From Timaviella obliquedivisa GSE-PSE-MK23-08B (lineage in GTDB: Bacteria; Cyanobacteriota; Cyanobacteriia; Elainellales; Elainellaceae): a stretch of 64,000 bases of DNA. Location of the stretch: the NCBI GenBank assembly GCA_019358855.1, contig JAHHII010000019.1:1-64000 (forward strand), written 5' to 3'. The position numbers and the translations under genes were made by a program. The notes beneath the pieces are model-generated. The model was given only the letters and a program-made list of their open reading frames with translations. It had not been told where the DNA came from and did not search any database. Below, in pieces: positions 1 to 8,719 of the stretch (its first letter is position 1; each line of letters opens with the position of its first letter).

Positions 1-122
1 CCAGTAGTCAGATTGCTGGGATATGCTTTACTCATATTGCTTTCTCGGTGCTGCGTGCTTTCTATTCGCAGCTTACACTGAGAGAGCTTTTTTACCGACT
101 AGCTGACTTTTCAAACATCCTC
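1..122. mobile_element. Right end of an insertion sequence (IS5-type target pattern)
   Basis: Bases 105-122 read GACTTTTCAAACATCCTC. Reverse-complemented with one flanking base, this matches the terminal inverted repeat of the two MITEs at 30970-31119 and 32274-32426 (AGAGGATGTCTGAGAAGT) at about 16 of 18 positions. The element ends at 122 and is followed by TAA at 123-125, which fits the TNA target duplications seen at the MITEs. The rest of the element lies left of the window, so family assignment (IS5-like, from the TNA duplication) is inference. Confidence 0.55.
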
Positions 123-125
123 TAA
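3..125 (+). CDS. Probable transposase, C-terminal fragment (cut by window edge)
   Basis: An open frame enters from the left edge and stops at TAA 123-125. It gives about 40 residues ending in LRELFYRLADFSNIL. The last codons lie inside the inverted repeat that ends the insertion sequence, a common arrangement for transposase genes. The stop codon itself falls in the presumed target duplication. No catalytic motif is visible in so short a piece, so the transposase call rests on position within the element rather than on homology. Confidence 0.45.
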   Translation, partial: SSQIAGICFTHIAFSVLRAFYSQLTLRELFYRLADFSNIL

Positions 126-139
126 CCTCGTATCTTCTT

Positions 140-1198
140 TTGAACACCAGTCCTTACACCGTTGTTTTGATTGTTCCCACTGGTATTGGGGCGGCTGTGG
201 GTGGCTATGCCGGAGATGCATTGCCCGTGGCACGGGCGATCGCCCAAGTTGCCGATCGATTGATTACGCATCCGAATGTGCTCAATGGCGCTCAGCTTTA
301 CTGGTCATTGCCTAATGCCTTCTACGTTGAAGGCTATGGGCTTGATCAATTTGCTGCTGGGCAGTGGGGGCTGCGTCCCGTGGTGCAAAACCGGGTAGGG
401 TTGGTTCTAGATCAAGGCATTGAGCCAGAGTTGCGCTGGCGACATCTGCAAGCGGCGGATGCTGCCCGTGCCACCCTGGGGCTAGATTTGACGGATTACG
501 TCGTGACAGATGCGCCGTTAGGAGTGGGGCTGAAAACGGCAGGTTCGGGCGCAACTTGGGGAACTATTCAGAACCCCGACAGCTTGCTGCGAGCGGTAGA
601 AAAATTGGTAAAAGTAGGAGGGGCAGAGGCGATCGCCGTGGTCGCGCGCTTTCCCGACGATGGGGGCAGCGCAGCCCTTCAGCAATATCGCCAAGGTCAG
701 GGCGTTGATCCTTTAGCAGGTGCCGAAGCCGTCATCAGCCATCTCGTCGTGAAGACCTTTCAAATCCCCTGTGCTCACGCCCCCGCACTATCACCCCTTC
801 CCCTCGACCCGACTCTATCGCCCCGATCGGCAGCAGAAGAATTAGGCTACACCTTCCTCTCCTGCGTTTTAGTCGGCTTGAGCCGTGCCCCTCAGTTTGT
901 TAAGGCTGCTTCAACTCGGGTAAGCGACCTGTGGGTAGACCAAGTGAATGCTTTAGTCATTCCGGCAACTGCCTGCGGGGGCAGCGCTATTCTCAGTCTC
1001 AGCCAAACCTCGACGCTCATTATTACCGTTCAAGAAAACCAGACGCGCCTAGCGGTTACCGCCAGTGCCCTGGGCATCTCGACGTTTGAAGTGAGTTCTT
1101 ACCTGGAAGCTTTAGGAGTACTGGTCGCTCATCGGGCAGGCATTAGTCTGGCGGCTCTACGTCCCACATTGTCTTCCATCCGTGAGCTTAACCATTAA
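140..1198 (+). CDS. DUF3326 domain-containing protein
   Basis: A 352-residue protein that I recognise as the DUF3326 family, widespread in cyanobacteria and of unknown biochemical role. It opens with a hydrophobic stretch (VVLIVPTGIGAAVGGYAGDA) typical of the family and has no signal peptide or obvious membrane helix. The chosen start is TTG at 140 because no ATG lies near the conserved N-terminus. It begins only 15 bases after the stop of the transposase fragment, so its native promoter may have been replaced or altered by the insertion sequence. Function cannot be inferred from context. Confidence 0.75.
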   Translation: MNTSPYTVVLIVPTGIGAAVGGYAGDALPVARAIAQVADRLITHPNVLNGAQLYWSLPNAFYVEGYGLDQFAAGQWGLRPVVQNRVGLVLDQGIEPELRWRHLQAADAARATLGLDLTDYVVTDAPLGVGLKTAGSGATWGTIQNPDSLLRAVEKLVKVGGAEAIAVVARFPDDGGSAALQQYRQGQGVDPLAGAEAVISHLVVKTFQIPCAHAPALSPLPLDPTLSPRSAAEELGYTFLSCVLVGLSRAPQFVKAASTRVSDLWVDQVNALVIPATACGGSAILSLSQTSTLIITVQENQTRLAVTASALGISTFEVSSYLEALGVLVAHRAGISLAALRPTLSSIRELNH

Positions 1199-1249
1199 GA
1201 TTTTCAGCTAATGTAATTTTCTCTCTGGAGGAAAGGTTAAAACAGATCG

Positions 1250-2149
1250 TTGAGCAGAGCTTTGGTATTAGGAACTATGGTACAGAACGAATGGTTTAAG
1301 ACATTTGATTTTGATGCGCATACAGGTCAGTACAGTTCTAAAAATGCTCTTGCTTGCGGAAAGCTATCTTGGCTCGCTTATTACGCCAAAGACGAAATTC
1401 GGGAAGTTCTAAAAAGTTGGAACTTTACGAAGTTTAGATTTTTTGATCTAGGCGTTACGCAAGCCTTTGTGGTAGCTGATGCTGAGAAAATCATTCTGAC
1501 CTTTCGGGGTACAGATTGCATGAAAGACTGGCTAGGAAACTTTGATATTGATTTAGTGGGCGGTCCGTTTGGCGGTAAGGTTCATGAAGGTTTTTCGCGA
1601 TCGCTCAGCCTCATCTGGAAAGACATTCAACTGACGTTTGACTTGCTGCAACCCAGACGTATTGCCACTCAAACAGAAATGGTTCAAGGCGACCTGAAGA
1701 CAACCAAAGCGCCTTCCCTGTGGGTAACGGGGCATAGCTTAGGAGCAGCATTAGCGACTTTATCGGTTGCCAGACTAAGGGAAAAAGATCAAATGGTACA
1801 TGGTCTTTATACTTTCGGTTCACCTCGGGTGGGCGATCGTAAGTTCCAAGAAGAATATAACAGCGACTTTCGTTCTAGAACATTTCGCTTCGTTAGTAAA
1901 AACGATGCCGTTACCCGCGTTCCTATGCGAACTTTGTTTTACAGCCATGTCGGGCAACTTTTTTATATTGACGATGATGAAACAATCCACACCGATCCAT
2001 CTTTTTGGTATCGCTTTGTCGATGGCATTGAGGTGCGTCTCAAAGACATTGCCGATCTTGATTTGTCAACGATCGAAAATCATAAAATAGAATATTACGT
2101 TAGAGCCTTAGAGAAAAATAAAGCTCTAAAAATAGAGGACTTTGCCTAG
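1250..2149 (+). CDS. Lipase family (class 3) alpha/beta hydrolase
   Basis: A protein of 299 residues with the class 3 lipase layout. The strand LTFRGT precedes the nucleophile elbow VTGHSLGAALA, where the Ser of GHSLG is the predicted nucleophile. YTFGSPRVGD follows, a hallmark of fungal-type class 3 lipases, and the His is likely in the C-terminal part (FYSHVGQ). It would hydrolyse ester bonds in lipids; the substrate is unknown. No signal peptide is evident, so a cytoplasmic location is likely. The TTG start at 1250 lies 18 bases after GGAGG; an ATG at 1277 with AGGA upstream is an equally plausible start. Confidence 0.8.
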   Translation: MSRALVLGTMVQNEWFKTFDFDAHTGQYSSKNALACGKLSWLAYYAKDEIREVLKSWNFTKFRFFDLGVTQAFVVADAEKIILTFRGTDCMKDWLGNFDIDLVGGPFGGKVHEGFSRSLSLIWKDIQLTFDLLQPRRIATQTEMVQGDLKTTKAPSLWVTGHSLGAALATLSVARLREKDQMVHGLYTFGSPRVGDRKFQEEYNSDFRSRTFRFVSKNDAVTRVPMRTLFYSHVGQLFYIDDDETIHTDPSFWYRFVDGIEVRLKDIADLDLSTIENHKIEYYVRALEKNKALKIEDFA

Positions 2150-2228
2150 GAATCTGTCTGCATACACGCTCTTGCGTTAGTCTAAAGGTGAAACGTTTGT
2201 TAATGCCTTTGGCAAGAGAAAATTGGCG

Positions 2229-3113
2229 ATGAGTCAGACCGTTACTCGACCCCAACCCAATTCCAGCGATCGCTCAACTAGCGCGATCGTCCCTCCAACC
2301 TCCGAATTCAGCGACTTTGTTCAAGAAACTTCAGCTTTGACTCGGCGATTGTTCATTCAGCTTCAGCGTCGCCCCTCAACCCTGATCGCTGGAATTATTC
2401 AACCCGTCATGTGGTTAGTTTTGTTCGGCGCACTGTTCCAAAATGTTCCCCCTGGACTGTTCGGCGGTACGCAAAACTATGGGCAGTTTTTGTCGGCTGG
2501 AGTGCTGGTGTTCACGGCTTTTGGCGGCGCATTGAATGCGGGCTTACCCGTCATGTTTGACCGAGAATTTGGTTTTCTCAATCGGTTGCTGGTAGCGCCC
2601 TTGGCTTCGCGCTTCTCCATTGTCCTTGCTTCTGCCATCTTTATTGCCACCTTGAGCTTGGTGCAAACGGCTGTCATTCTGACCATGAGCGCTTTTTTAG
2701 GAGCAGGCTTACCCGCTCCTTTAGGACTGGGGCTAGTGGTTACCATTGTGCTGTTGTTGGTTTTGGGTGTCACAGCGCTGAGCCTGGGACTGGCTTTTTC
2801 TCTACCTGGACACATTGAACTGATTGCAGTAATTTTTGTGACGAATCTGCCACTGTTGTTTGCCAGTACAGCGTTGGCTCCTCTGTCATTTATGCCAACC
2901 TGGTTGCAAATTGTGGCGAGTCTCAATCCTTTGACCTACGCGATCGAGCCGATTCGATACATTTATCTGCACCCCAACTGGTCACTAGGCAGCGTGGTCA
3001 TGCAAACGCCTTTTGCCGAAGTTACCCTGCTATCTGCATTGCTGGTGCTGACAGGATTCAGCGCGATCGCCCTATTGAGCATTCGTTCTTTGTTGCGCCG
3101 CAGCTTTGCCTGA
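2229..3113 (+). CDS. ABC-2 type transporter permease
   Basis: Integral membrane subunit of an ABC exporter of the ABC-2 (DrrB/NodJ-like) type. After about 35 soluble residues it shows the family signature: a first membrane segment around IIQPVMWLVLFGALF, a loop leading to a conserved MFDREFGFLNRLLVAPL segment, then four further hydrophobic helices and a last one near the C-terminus. The partner ATPase is not adjacent, so it must be encoded elsewhere. I chose ATG 2229 over an in-frame TTG at 2223. Cargo is unknown; relatives export drugs, polysaccharides or lipids. Confidence 0.85.
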   Translation: MSQTVTRPQPNSSDRSTSAIVPPTSEFSDFVQETSALTRRLFIQLQRRPSTLIAGIIQPVMWLVLFGALFQNVPPGLFGGTQNYGQFLSAGVLVFTAFGGALNAGLPVMFDREFGFLNRLLVAPLASRFSIVLASAIFIATLSLVQTAVILTMSAFLGAGLPAPLGLGLVVTIVLLLVLGVTALSLGLAFSLPGHIELIAVIFVTNLPLLFASTALAPLSFMPTWLQIVASLNPLTYAIEPIRYIYLHPNWSLGSVVMQTPFAEVTLLSALLVLTGFSAIALLSIRSLLRRSFA

Positions 3114-3202
3114 TTGGGATACCAGACTGGGTATACTGGTCGGGAGCAATTTTAGCTTGATTAACGTCTACCGTAAAACACACTCTAATCCCTAATAGCC
3201 CT

Positions 3203-3592
3203 ATGAAAAAGCTTTCAACTCGCCTTGCCTTCGGGACTCTGGGAATAGCTGGAACATTGGGGATGATCATTTGCCAGACTGCCGTTGCTCAAAACTCCTC
3301 CCGCGATTCCAATGTTTATAACAATACCCTCAGTGGCGATCGCCCCTCTGGTGGTTTGGGGTCTGGTAGCTCTGGTCTAGGAAATATGTTTGATCTCTTT
3401 CACCGAGCCGTTCTAGGATCTCCTCGCAGTTCTTCAGAGTTTGGACAAGAGCAGCAGAACAACATTGGCTCAGAGGCTTCAGACTTCCGCCAACGGCAGC
3501 AGGAACTCTTGCGTCAGCAGCAACAGGGCAACACGCCAACTAATCCGCAAGCTTCACCAGCCCCTGCTGCTATGCCTCCACAATTGAACTAA
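3203..3592 (+). CDS. Small secreted Gln/Pro-rich protein of unknown function
   Basis: This 129-residue protein starts with a clear Sec signal peptide (basic KKLSTR, hydrophobic core, probable cleavage after AVAQ). The mature part is low complexity: Gly/Ser-rich, then a Gln-rich stretch (RQQQELLRQQQQG-like) and a Pro/Ala tail. No known domain is recognised. It lies 12 bases before the DUF924 gene and may share a transcript with it. It is probably periplasmic or attached to the cell envelope. Confidence 0.6.
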   Translation: MKKLSTRLAFGTLGIAGTLGMIICQTAVAQNSSRDSNVYNNTLSGDRPSGGLGSGSSGLGNMFDLFHRAVLGSPRSSSEFGQEQQNNIGSEASDFRQRQQELLRQQQQGNTPTNPQASPAPAAMPPQLN

Positions 3593-3604
3593 GGCGCTGT
3601 TGCC

Positions 3605-4189
3605 ATGGCAACCCTTGAAGAAGTTTTGCAATTTTGGTTTAGCGATCCTCAATCTGAGGAGGCGCAATATTCGAGGCGGCGTAAAGTTTGGTTTAGTAAG
3701 AACCCTGAGATCGACCAGACTATCCATCGCCGTTTTTTAATGACCTATGAACAAGCAGCTTCCGGCGAACTAGATGGCTGGCAAGCAACGCCAGCGGGTT
3801 GTTTGGCATTAATTTTGCTCCTCGATCAGTTTCCACGGAATCTTTTTCGAGGGCAGCCCCAAGCATTTGCTACTGATCCTCAAGCACGGATACTGGCGTT
3901 ACGGGCGATCGCTCAAGGGTTCGATCAATCTTTAGCTCCTATCCAGCGCATTTTCATCTACCTTCCTCTAGAGCACGGTGAAACCCTGAGTGATCAGCAT
4001 CAGTCAGTCACTCTGTTTCAACAGCTTACAGACCAAAACCCAGAACTCGCCGACGTACTAGATTATGCCGTTCGCCACCAGATCGTCATCGAACGTTTTG
4101 GGCGATTTCCCCACCGCAACGCCATTTTAGGAAGAACATCGACTGCCGCAGAGTTAGAGTTTTTAAATCAACCGGGTTCGTCTTTCTGA
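3605..4189 (+). CDS. DUF924 family protein
   Basis: A 194-residue protein matching the DUF924 family, an all-helical fold related to TPR-like repeats. Diagnostic segments are VLQFWF at the N-terminus, LILLLDQFPRNLFRG in the middle, and FIYLPLEHGE followed by a C-terminal RFGRFPHRNAILGR. The role of the family is unknown. Its last 22 bases overlap the end of the convergent phosphoribosyltransferase gene. Confidence 0.85.
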   Translation: MATLEEVLQFWFSDPQSEEAQYSRRRKVWFSKNPEIDQTIHRRFLMTYEQAASGELDGWQATPAGCLALILLLDQFPRNLFRGQPQAFATDPQARILALRAIAQGFDQSLAPIQRIFIYLPLEHGETLSDQHQSVTLFQQLTDQNPELADVLDYAVRHQIVIERFGRFPHRNAILGRTSTAAELEFLNQPGSSF

Positions 4190-4698
4190 ATCAGATTTTT
4201 CTTCAAGAGATCCTCAGGCTTCATCTGTTCGTAAATCTCGAAAGGTTGATGAATCCACGGATTATCGGTCAAGCGATCGACGTAATAATCGGGGGCGATC
4301 GCCGAGCAATCCTTGTACCACAGAACAGCACTCCGCACTTCTTCAATGTAAAATCCGTAGTAACGATCGAGCCACACCAACGTTCGCTTGAGGCTAACTC
4401 CCGAATCGACCAAATCATCGACTAGCAGAACATGGCTGCCCAAGTTAGCAGTCGTCATTGTCAGGTCACGCCCGAAAGTAATAGAACCGCGAACCTGGTT
4501 ATTGATGCCACCGTAGGAGGAAGTTGCCAAAATTGCCAAGGGTTGATCAAAGATCCGCGCTAAAATATCGCCGACTCGTAACCCACCCTTTGCAAGGCAT
4601 ACAATTTGATTGAACTGCCAGCCTGACTGATGAATATTAGCAGCGAGTTGCTCAATTTTTTGGTGATAATCTGTCCAAGAGATGTAAAGGTCTGACAT
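4168..4698 (-). CDS. Phosphoribosyltransferase family protein
   Basis: Type I phosphoribosyltransferase fold. The PRPP-binding signature VLLVDDLVDSGVSL is intact, with the adjacent acidic pair. An upstream CLAKGGLRVGD segment fits the family's first loop. These enzymes move a phosphoribosyl group between PRPP and a base; the short length resembles the hypoxanthine/xanthine-guanine (Gpt-like) group, but the substrate cannot be fixed. The frame extends upstream to 4779, but the conserved part starts at MSDLYISW, so ATG 4698 is preferred. It converges on the DUF924 gene with a 22-base overlap. Confidence 0.8.
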   Translation of the reverse strand: MSDLYISWTDYHQKIEQLAANIHQSGWQFNQIVCLAKGGLRVGDILARIFDQPLAILATSSYGGINNQVRGSITFGRDLTMTTANLGSHVLLVDDLVDSGVSLKRTLVWLDRYYGFYIEEVRSAVLWYKDCSAIAPDYYVDRLTDNPWIHQPFEIYEQMKPEDLLKKNLIQKDEPG

Positions 4699-4882
4699 GA
4701 TAGACTGCATTGCATGAATGAGGATGAAGAGCATGATACAAGCCTCTTGCTCTGGAAAGGAATCTATTGAAATGAGCAAAACTCATACTTAATCGCCACT
4801 AATCGTGCTATAAGAAAATACAGTATCTACATCGACAAAGTGGGGATTAACCGCTTCGCCTTGTCTTAAAAGAGGTAATTCC

Positions 4883-5899
4883 GTGGGCATTGTTGTTGAA
4901 GCCGTATCTAAGCAATTTGGTAGCTTTAAAGCGCTCGATCAGGTCAGCGTAGAAATTAAAACGGGTGGGTTGGTTGCGCTCTTAGGGCCCTCTGGTTCAG
5001 GCAAGTCTACCTTGCTACGGCTGATTGCAGGCTTAGAAATGCCCGATACTGGCAAAATATTTTTGACTGGGAAAGATGCCACCTATACCAGCGTGCAAGA
5101 ACGAAGTATTGGTTTTGTCTTTCAGCACTATGCTTTGTTCAAGCATTTATCGGTACGCAGAAATATTGCCTTTGGGCTAGAGATTCAAAAAGCGCCCAAG
5201 TTCAAGATTAAAGCAAAGGTAGAGGAGTTACTGGAGTTGGTGCAGTTGTCAGGACTGGGCGATCGCTATCCCTCCCAACTTTCTGGGGGACAACGCCAGC
5301 GGGTCGCCCTAGCACGAGCTTTAGCCGTCGAACCCAAAGTGCTGCTTTTAGATGAACCCTTCGGCGCTTTAGATGCCAAAGTGCGCAAAGACCTGCGGGT
5401 ATGGCTGCGGCGACTCCACGACGAAGTTCATGTCACGACAGTCTTTGTCACCCATGACCAAGAAGAAGCCATGGAAGTTTCAGACGAAATTGTAGTCATG
5501 AACAAAGGGCAGATTGAGCAAGTCGGCACCCCAGCCCAGATTTACGACCATCCAGCAACGCCCTTCGTCATGAGCTTTATTGGCCCCGTCAATGTGTTGC
5601 CTAGCAGCTCTCGCATTTTTCAAAACAATGGGTTTGATTCGCCTCATCCTGAAGTGTTTCTGCGTCCGCAAGACGTAATGATTGAAACTCAGACAAATGG
5701 GTCAAGTGTAGGGGCAAGGGTCAGCCGAATTATTCACTTAGGATGGGAAGTACAGGCAGAACTCACGTTAGATGATGGTCAGGTGGTTGCCGCTCATTTA
5801 ACGCGCGATCGCTTTGATGAACTGAACCTTCAGCCCCAACAGCGCGTCTATATTAAACCTAAAGAAGCTAAAGCCTTCCCACTGCATTACTCTATCTAA
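4883..5899 (+). CDS. cysA: Sulfate/thiosulfate ABC transporter ATP-binding protein CysA
   Basis: ATPase of 338 residues driving sulfate import. Walker [11 protein letters not shown]-loop FVFQHYALF, signature LSGGQRQR, Walker B VLLLDEPF and switch FVTHDQEEA are all intact. The C-terminal ~100 residues form a TOBE-type regulatory domain typical of CysA. The start is GTG 4883 with AGAGG eight bases upstream. Unlike many cyanobacterial loci, no sbpA, cysT or cysW gene is adjacent, so the rest of the transporter must be encoded elsewhere. A related specificity (molybdate or another oxyanion) is possible but less likely. Confidence 0.85.
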   Translation: MGIVVEAVSKQFGSFKALDQVSVEIKTGGLVALLGPSGSGKSTLLRLIAGLEMPDTGKIFLTGKDATYTSVQERSIGFVFQHYALFKHLSVRRNIAFGLEIQKAPKFKIKAKVEELLELVQLSGLGDRYPSQLSGGQRQRVALARALAVEPKVLLLDEPFGALDAKVRKDLRVWLRRLHDEVHVTTVFVTHDQEEAMEVSDEIVVMNKGQIEQVGTPAQIYDHPATPFVMSFIGPVNVLPSSSRIFQNNGFDSPHPEVFLRPQDVMIETQTNGSSVGARVSRIIHLGWEVQAELTLDDGQVVAAHLTRDRFDELNLQPQQRVYIKPKEAKAFPLHYSI

Positions 5900-6034
5900 C
5901 TCTTTCCCGCCAAGTTGCTCAACAGCTTAAAGAATCATCGACGTTGATTACTAGATCTGATTGGAATTGAATCAGAACGATCGCGGCATCGTTTTCTACC
6001 CCGATCGCACCTCCTGTTTTAACTATTATCTAAT

Positions 6035-6538
6035 ATGGAAATTCGTCCTGCGATCGCCGCTGATCTACCTGCCATTATTGCCATTTACAACACATCTATT
6101 CCCAGCCGCACCGCCACTGCCGACACTGAACCGATTACCGTTGAGAGTCGGCAAGAATGGTTTGCCAAACATAATCCGTCGCGTCCGCTTTGGGTTCTAG
6201 AAGCAGAGGGCGCGATCGCCGCTTGGATCGGGCTAACTTCCTTCTATGGCGGACGACCTGCGTACAATGCCACCGCTGAGATCAGCATTTACATTGTGCC
6301 TCAACACCAACGCAAAGGCTACGGCTCGCTTTTAGTGCAACAGATGATCGATCATTGCCCTAGCCTGGGAATCACCACGCTTTTAGCGATGTATTTTGAT
6401 CACAATACTGCCAGCCAGCGCTTATTTTCCTCCTTTGGATTTGAACCCATGGGTCATTTAGCAGAAATTGCTGTTTTAGACGGTAGGAAGCGGGGCTTAA
6501 TTATTGTGGGTAAGCGAATTTGTGAAACGAATCTGTGA
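6035..6538 (+). CDS. GNAT family N-acetyltransferase (PAT/phosphinothricin-type)
   Basis: A 167-residue acetyltransferase. The acetyl-CoA binding motif A is visible as IYIVPQHQRKGYGSLL, and the C-terminal SQRLFSSFGFEPMGHLAEIAV matches the phosphinothricin/methionine-sulfoximine acetyltransferase subgroup. It would N-acetylate a small amine or amino-acid-like compound. The ATG at 6035 directly starts the family's MEIRPA motif. The following M20 amidohydrolase begins 82 bases later, so a shared role in nitrogen-compound metabolism is possible. Confidence 0.8.
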   Translation: MEIRPAIAADLPAIIAIYNTSIPSRTATADTEPITVESRQEWFAKHNPSRPLWVLEAEGAIAAWIGLTSFYGGRPAYNATAEISIYIVPQHQRKGYGSLLVQQMIDHCPSLGITTLLAMYFDHNTASQRLFSSFGFEPMGHLAEIAVLDGRKRGLIIVGKRICETNL

Positions 6539-6620
6539 TAAATGGGACACTTAATTTTTCAGGTTGAAGTAATAGTAATAGGAGGGAAATCACCAGAAAA
6601 AGAAACTTAGGAAATTAGAT

Positions 6621-7841
6621 ATGATGACAGTTCTTTCCATGATTGCGGTGAATGGCGATCGCCTTAACGCCAGCATTACCCGATTAGCAAAAATCGGTCG
6701 CTTACCCAATGGCAATATTTGTCGTCTTGCTTTTACTCCAGAAGACTTGCAGGCGCGCTATTTAGTGCAGCAATGGATGGTAGAAGCAGGCATGGCAGTT
6801 CGCACCGATGCGGCGGGTAACCTAATTGGCACCTACGCAGGGCGAAGAGTCGGAGCGCCATCATTAGCAACCGGGTCGCATGTTGATACAGTACCATCCG
6901 GTGGAGAATATGATGGGACATTAGGCGTACTAGCAGGGATTGAGGCGGTGCGGGTGCTGCGGGAAAACAACATTCATCTAAACCATCCCATTGAGGTGAT
7001 TGTGTTTACTGACGAAGAGAGTTCAATGATTGGCTGTCAGGCAATGGCAGGCATGGTGAAGCTTAAAGATGATTCTTTGGCAGAGCATTTAGAGCGCATT
7101 GGTGGCAACTGGGATGAGATTGGCACAGCAAAACGGACGAGAGAAGATATGGCAGCATTTATTGAACTTCATGTGGAGCAAGGCGCGGTTTTAGAGCGAT
7201 CGCAAAAACAAATTGGTATTGTGCAAGGCGTTGTCGGGATGTTGCGTCAGGCAATTAGCATTACGGGGCAAGCTAACCACGCAGGCACTACGCCCATGGA
7301 CGGCAGGCAGGATGCTTTGGTCGCAGCAGCCCAGGTTGTGTTGTTTGTGCAATCGATCGCCCTTAAAATGCCGAGCCAACCTGTCGCAACGGTGGGCTTT
7401 TTGACGGTTGCACCCAATGCAGTCAACATTGTGCCAGGACAAGTCGAACTAACGGTCGATATGCGGGATCTGTCGCAGGCTTGCCTCGATGAAATGAAGG
7501 AATTGCTGGATCAAGAGCTAGAAGCGATCGCCATTGACACTAATACTCAAATCACTGTCAGTCCTATCTTAGTGGTAGAACCCACGCCAGCAGCGGCTTT
7601 AGTGCAGCAGGCGATCGAGAAGACCTGTCAACAGTTTGACCTCAGCTACTGCCATTTGCCCAGCCGAGCCGGACATGATGCACTAGAAATGGGGCGCTTT
7701 ACCGACATGGGGATGATTTTTGTACCCAGCGAAGCAGGGGTGAGTCATTCGGGAGAAGAATATACATCGCCTGAGCAATGTATTCAGGGTGCTAACGTTT
7801 TGCTGAATACGCTATTGCAGCTAGACGAGATTTATTCATAG
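6621..7841 (+). CDS. M20-family Zn-dependent hydrolase (allantoate/N-carbamoyl amino acid amidohydrolase type)
   Basis: This enzyme of 406 residues belongs to the AllC/HyuC branch of the M20 metallopeptidases. Metal ligands are visible in GSHVDTVPSGGEYDG (His and bridging Asp), TDEESS, ELHVEQG and the C-terminal VSHSGEE. The dimerisation domain begins near GVVGMLRQAI. Family members remove carbamoyl or ureido groups from ureidoglycine-type or N-carbamoyl amino acids. Sequence alone does not settle whether the substrate is allantoate, N-carbamoyl amino acid or beta-ureidopropionate. ATG 6621 has an in-frame ATG directly after it. Confidence 0.85.
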   Translation: MMTVLSMIAVNGDRLNASITRLAKIGRLPNGNICRLAFTPEDLQARYLVQQWMVEAGMAVRTDAAGNLIGTYAGRRVGAPSLATGSHVDTVPSGGEYDGTLGVLAGIEAVRVLRENNIHLNHPIEVIVFTDEESSMIGCQAMAGMVKLKDDSLAEHLERIGGNWDEIGTAKRTREDMAAFIELHVEQGAVLERSQKQIGIVQGVVGMLRQAISITGQANHAGTTPMDGRQDALVAAAQVVLFVQSIALKMPSQPVATVGFLTVAPNAVNIVPGQVELTVDMRDLSQACLDEMKELLDQELEAIAIDTNTQITVSPILVVEPTPAAALVQQAIEKTCQQFDLSYCHLPSRAGHDALEMGRFTDMGMIFVPSEAGVSHSGEEYTSPEQCIQGANVLLNTLLQLDEIYS

Positions 7842-7857
7842 TTACGGCAAACGAAAG

Positions 7858-8709
7858 TCACAGCAAACGAATGCTCTCGATTAACCCCTGACAAACTCCT
7901 GTCAAAAAGGGTAGATCTAACGTCTCCAGTCGATCGCTGCTCTGGTGATAATGAGGGTTACGCAAATGAGCAGTATCAGTGACCATGACTGCGCCATAGC
8001 CTTGATCCCAGAAATGGGCATGGTCACTCCGTCGGGTATCAGGCAGCAACATTCCTCGGTTGTCTACAGGCAGCCACTCACAGGGAACAGATTGACGCAT
8101 ACTGCGGCTAAGGCGGATGAGATCTGGAATAGTTTTGAAGTTACCAATGAGGGCAATGAAGTCGCCAGAGTTGGGGTAGAAGCGCTGGAGAAAGGGAGCC
8201 GGATAGCGCTGAGAATTGGGGCGGCGATCGCAATATCCCAGCATTTCTAAAGAAATCATCAGGCGTAGTTTTTGTCCTTGTTGCCGCAGTGCTTCTGCAT
8301 AAATTTTGCTGCCCACGCCCACTTCTTCCAGGTCAAAAGCCACGAGCCGTACAGGAGATGGAGCGGGATTAGCGGCGATCGCCCTCGCCAGTTCTAGCAA
8401 CACCGCTACCCCCGTTGCATTATCATCTGCTCCTGGCGAACCGGGAACCGTGTCATAGTGTGCGCCTACTAAAATCGGGGATTGCTGCCGCAGTCCTGGT
8501 AAATTAAGAATCAGATTTTGGTGCGATCGCCCCCGAAACTCAAACTCGTGGATCTCTACAGTTCCCCATTGAGAAAGCTGTTGGTGAATATAATGCTGGA
8601 CGTAGAAATGTCCGGCAGTAGCAAAAAAAGGATCGCGATCGCGGATAATTTCTCCAAGATGCACTTGAAGGGTTTGTTGAAGATTTGACGGCAACGGCTG
8701 ACGACTCAA
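7858..8709 (-). CDS. M28 family zinc aminopeptidase-like protein
   Basis: A 283-residue metallopeptidase with the M28 ligand pattern: VGAHYDTVPGSPGADDNATG supplies His and bridging Asp, FDLEEVG supplies the Glu pair, EMLGYCD supplies the next Asp, and a His near the C-terminus (NPHYHQSSD) completes the set. Family members release amino acids or act on cyclised N-terminal glutamine. No signal peptide is seen. It lies 10 bases downstream of the alpha/beta hydrolase gene on the same strand, so the two probably form an operon. Confidence 0.85.
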   Translation of the reverse strand: MSRQPLPSNLQQTLQVHLGEIIRDRDPFFATAGHFYVQHYIHQQLSQWGTVEIHEFEFRGRSHQNLILNLPGLRQQSPILVGAHYDTVPGSPGADDNATGVAVLLELARAIAANPAPSPVRLVAFDLEEVGVGSKIYAEALRQQGQKLRLMISLEMLGYCDRRPNSQRYPAPFLQRFYPNSGDFIALIGNFKTIPDLIRLSRSMRQSVPCEWLPVDNRGMLLPDTRRSDHAHFWDQGYGAVMVTDTAHLRNPHYHQSSDRLETLDLPFLTGVCQGLIESIRLL

Positions 8710-8719
8710 AGCTAACGAC

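Noticed and set aside
2477-2926. 149-codon frame on the - strand within the ABC-2 permease
   Set aside because: Lies wholly inside a gene with clear family motifs and shows low-complexity shadow composition.
4780-4882. NtcA-type site before cysA
   Set aside because: No GTA-N8-TAC arrangement could be found in the gap.
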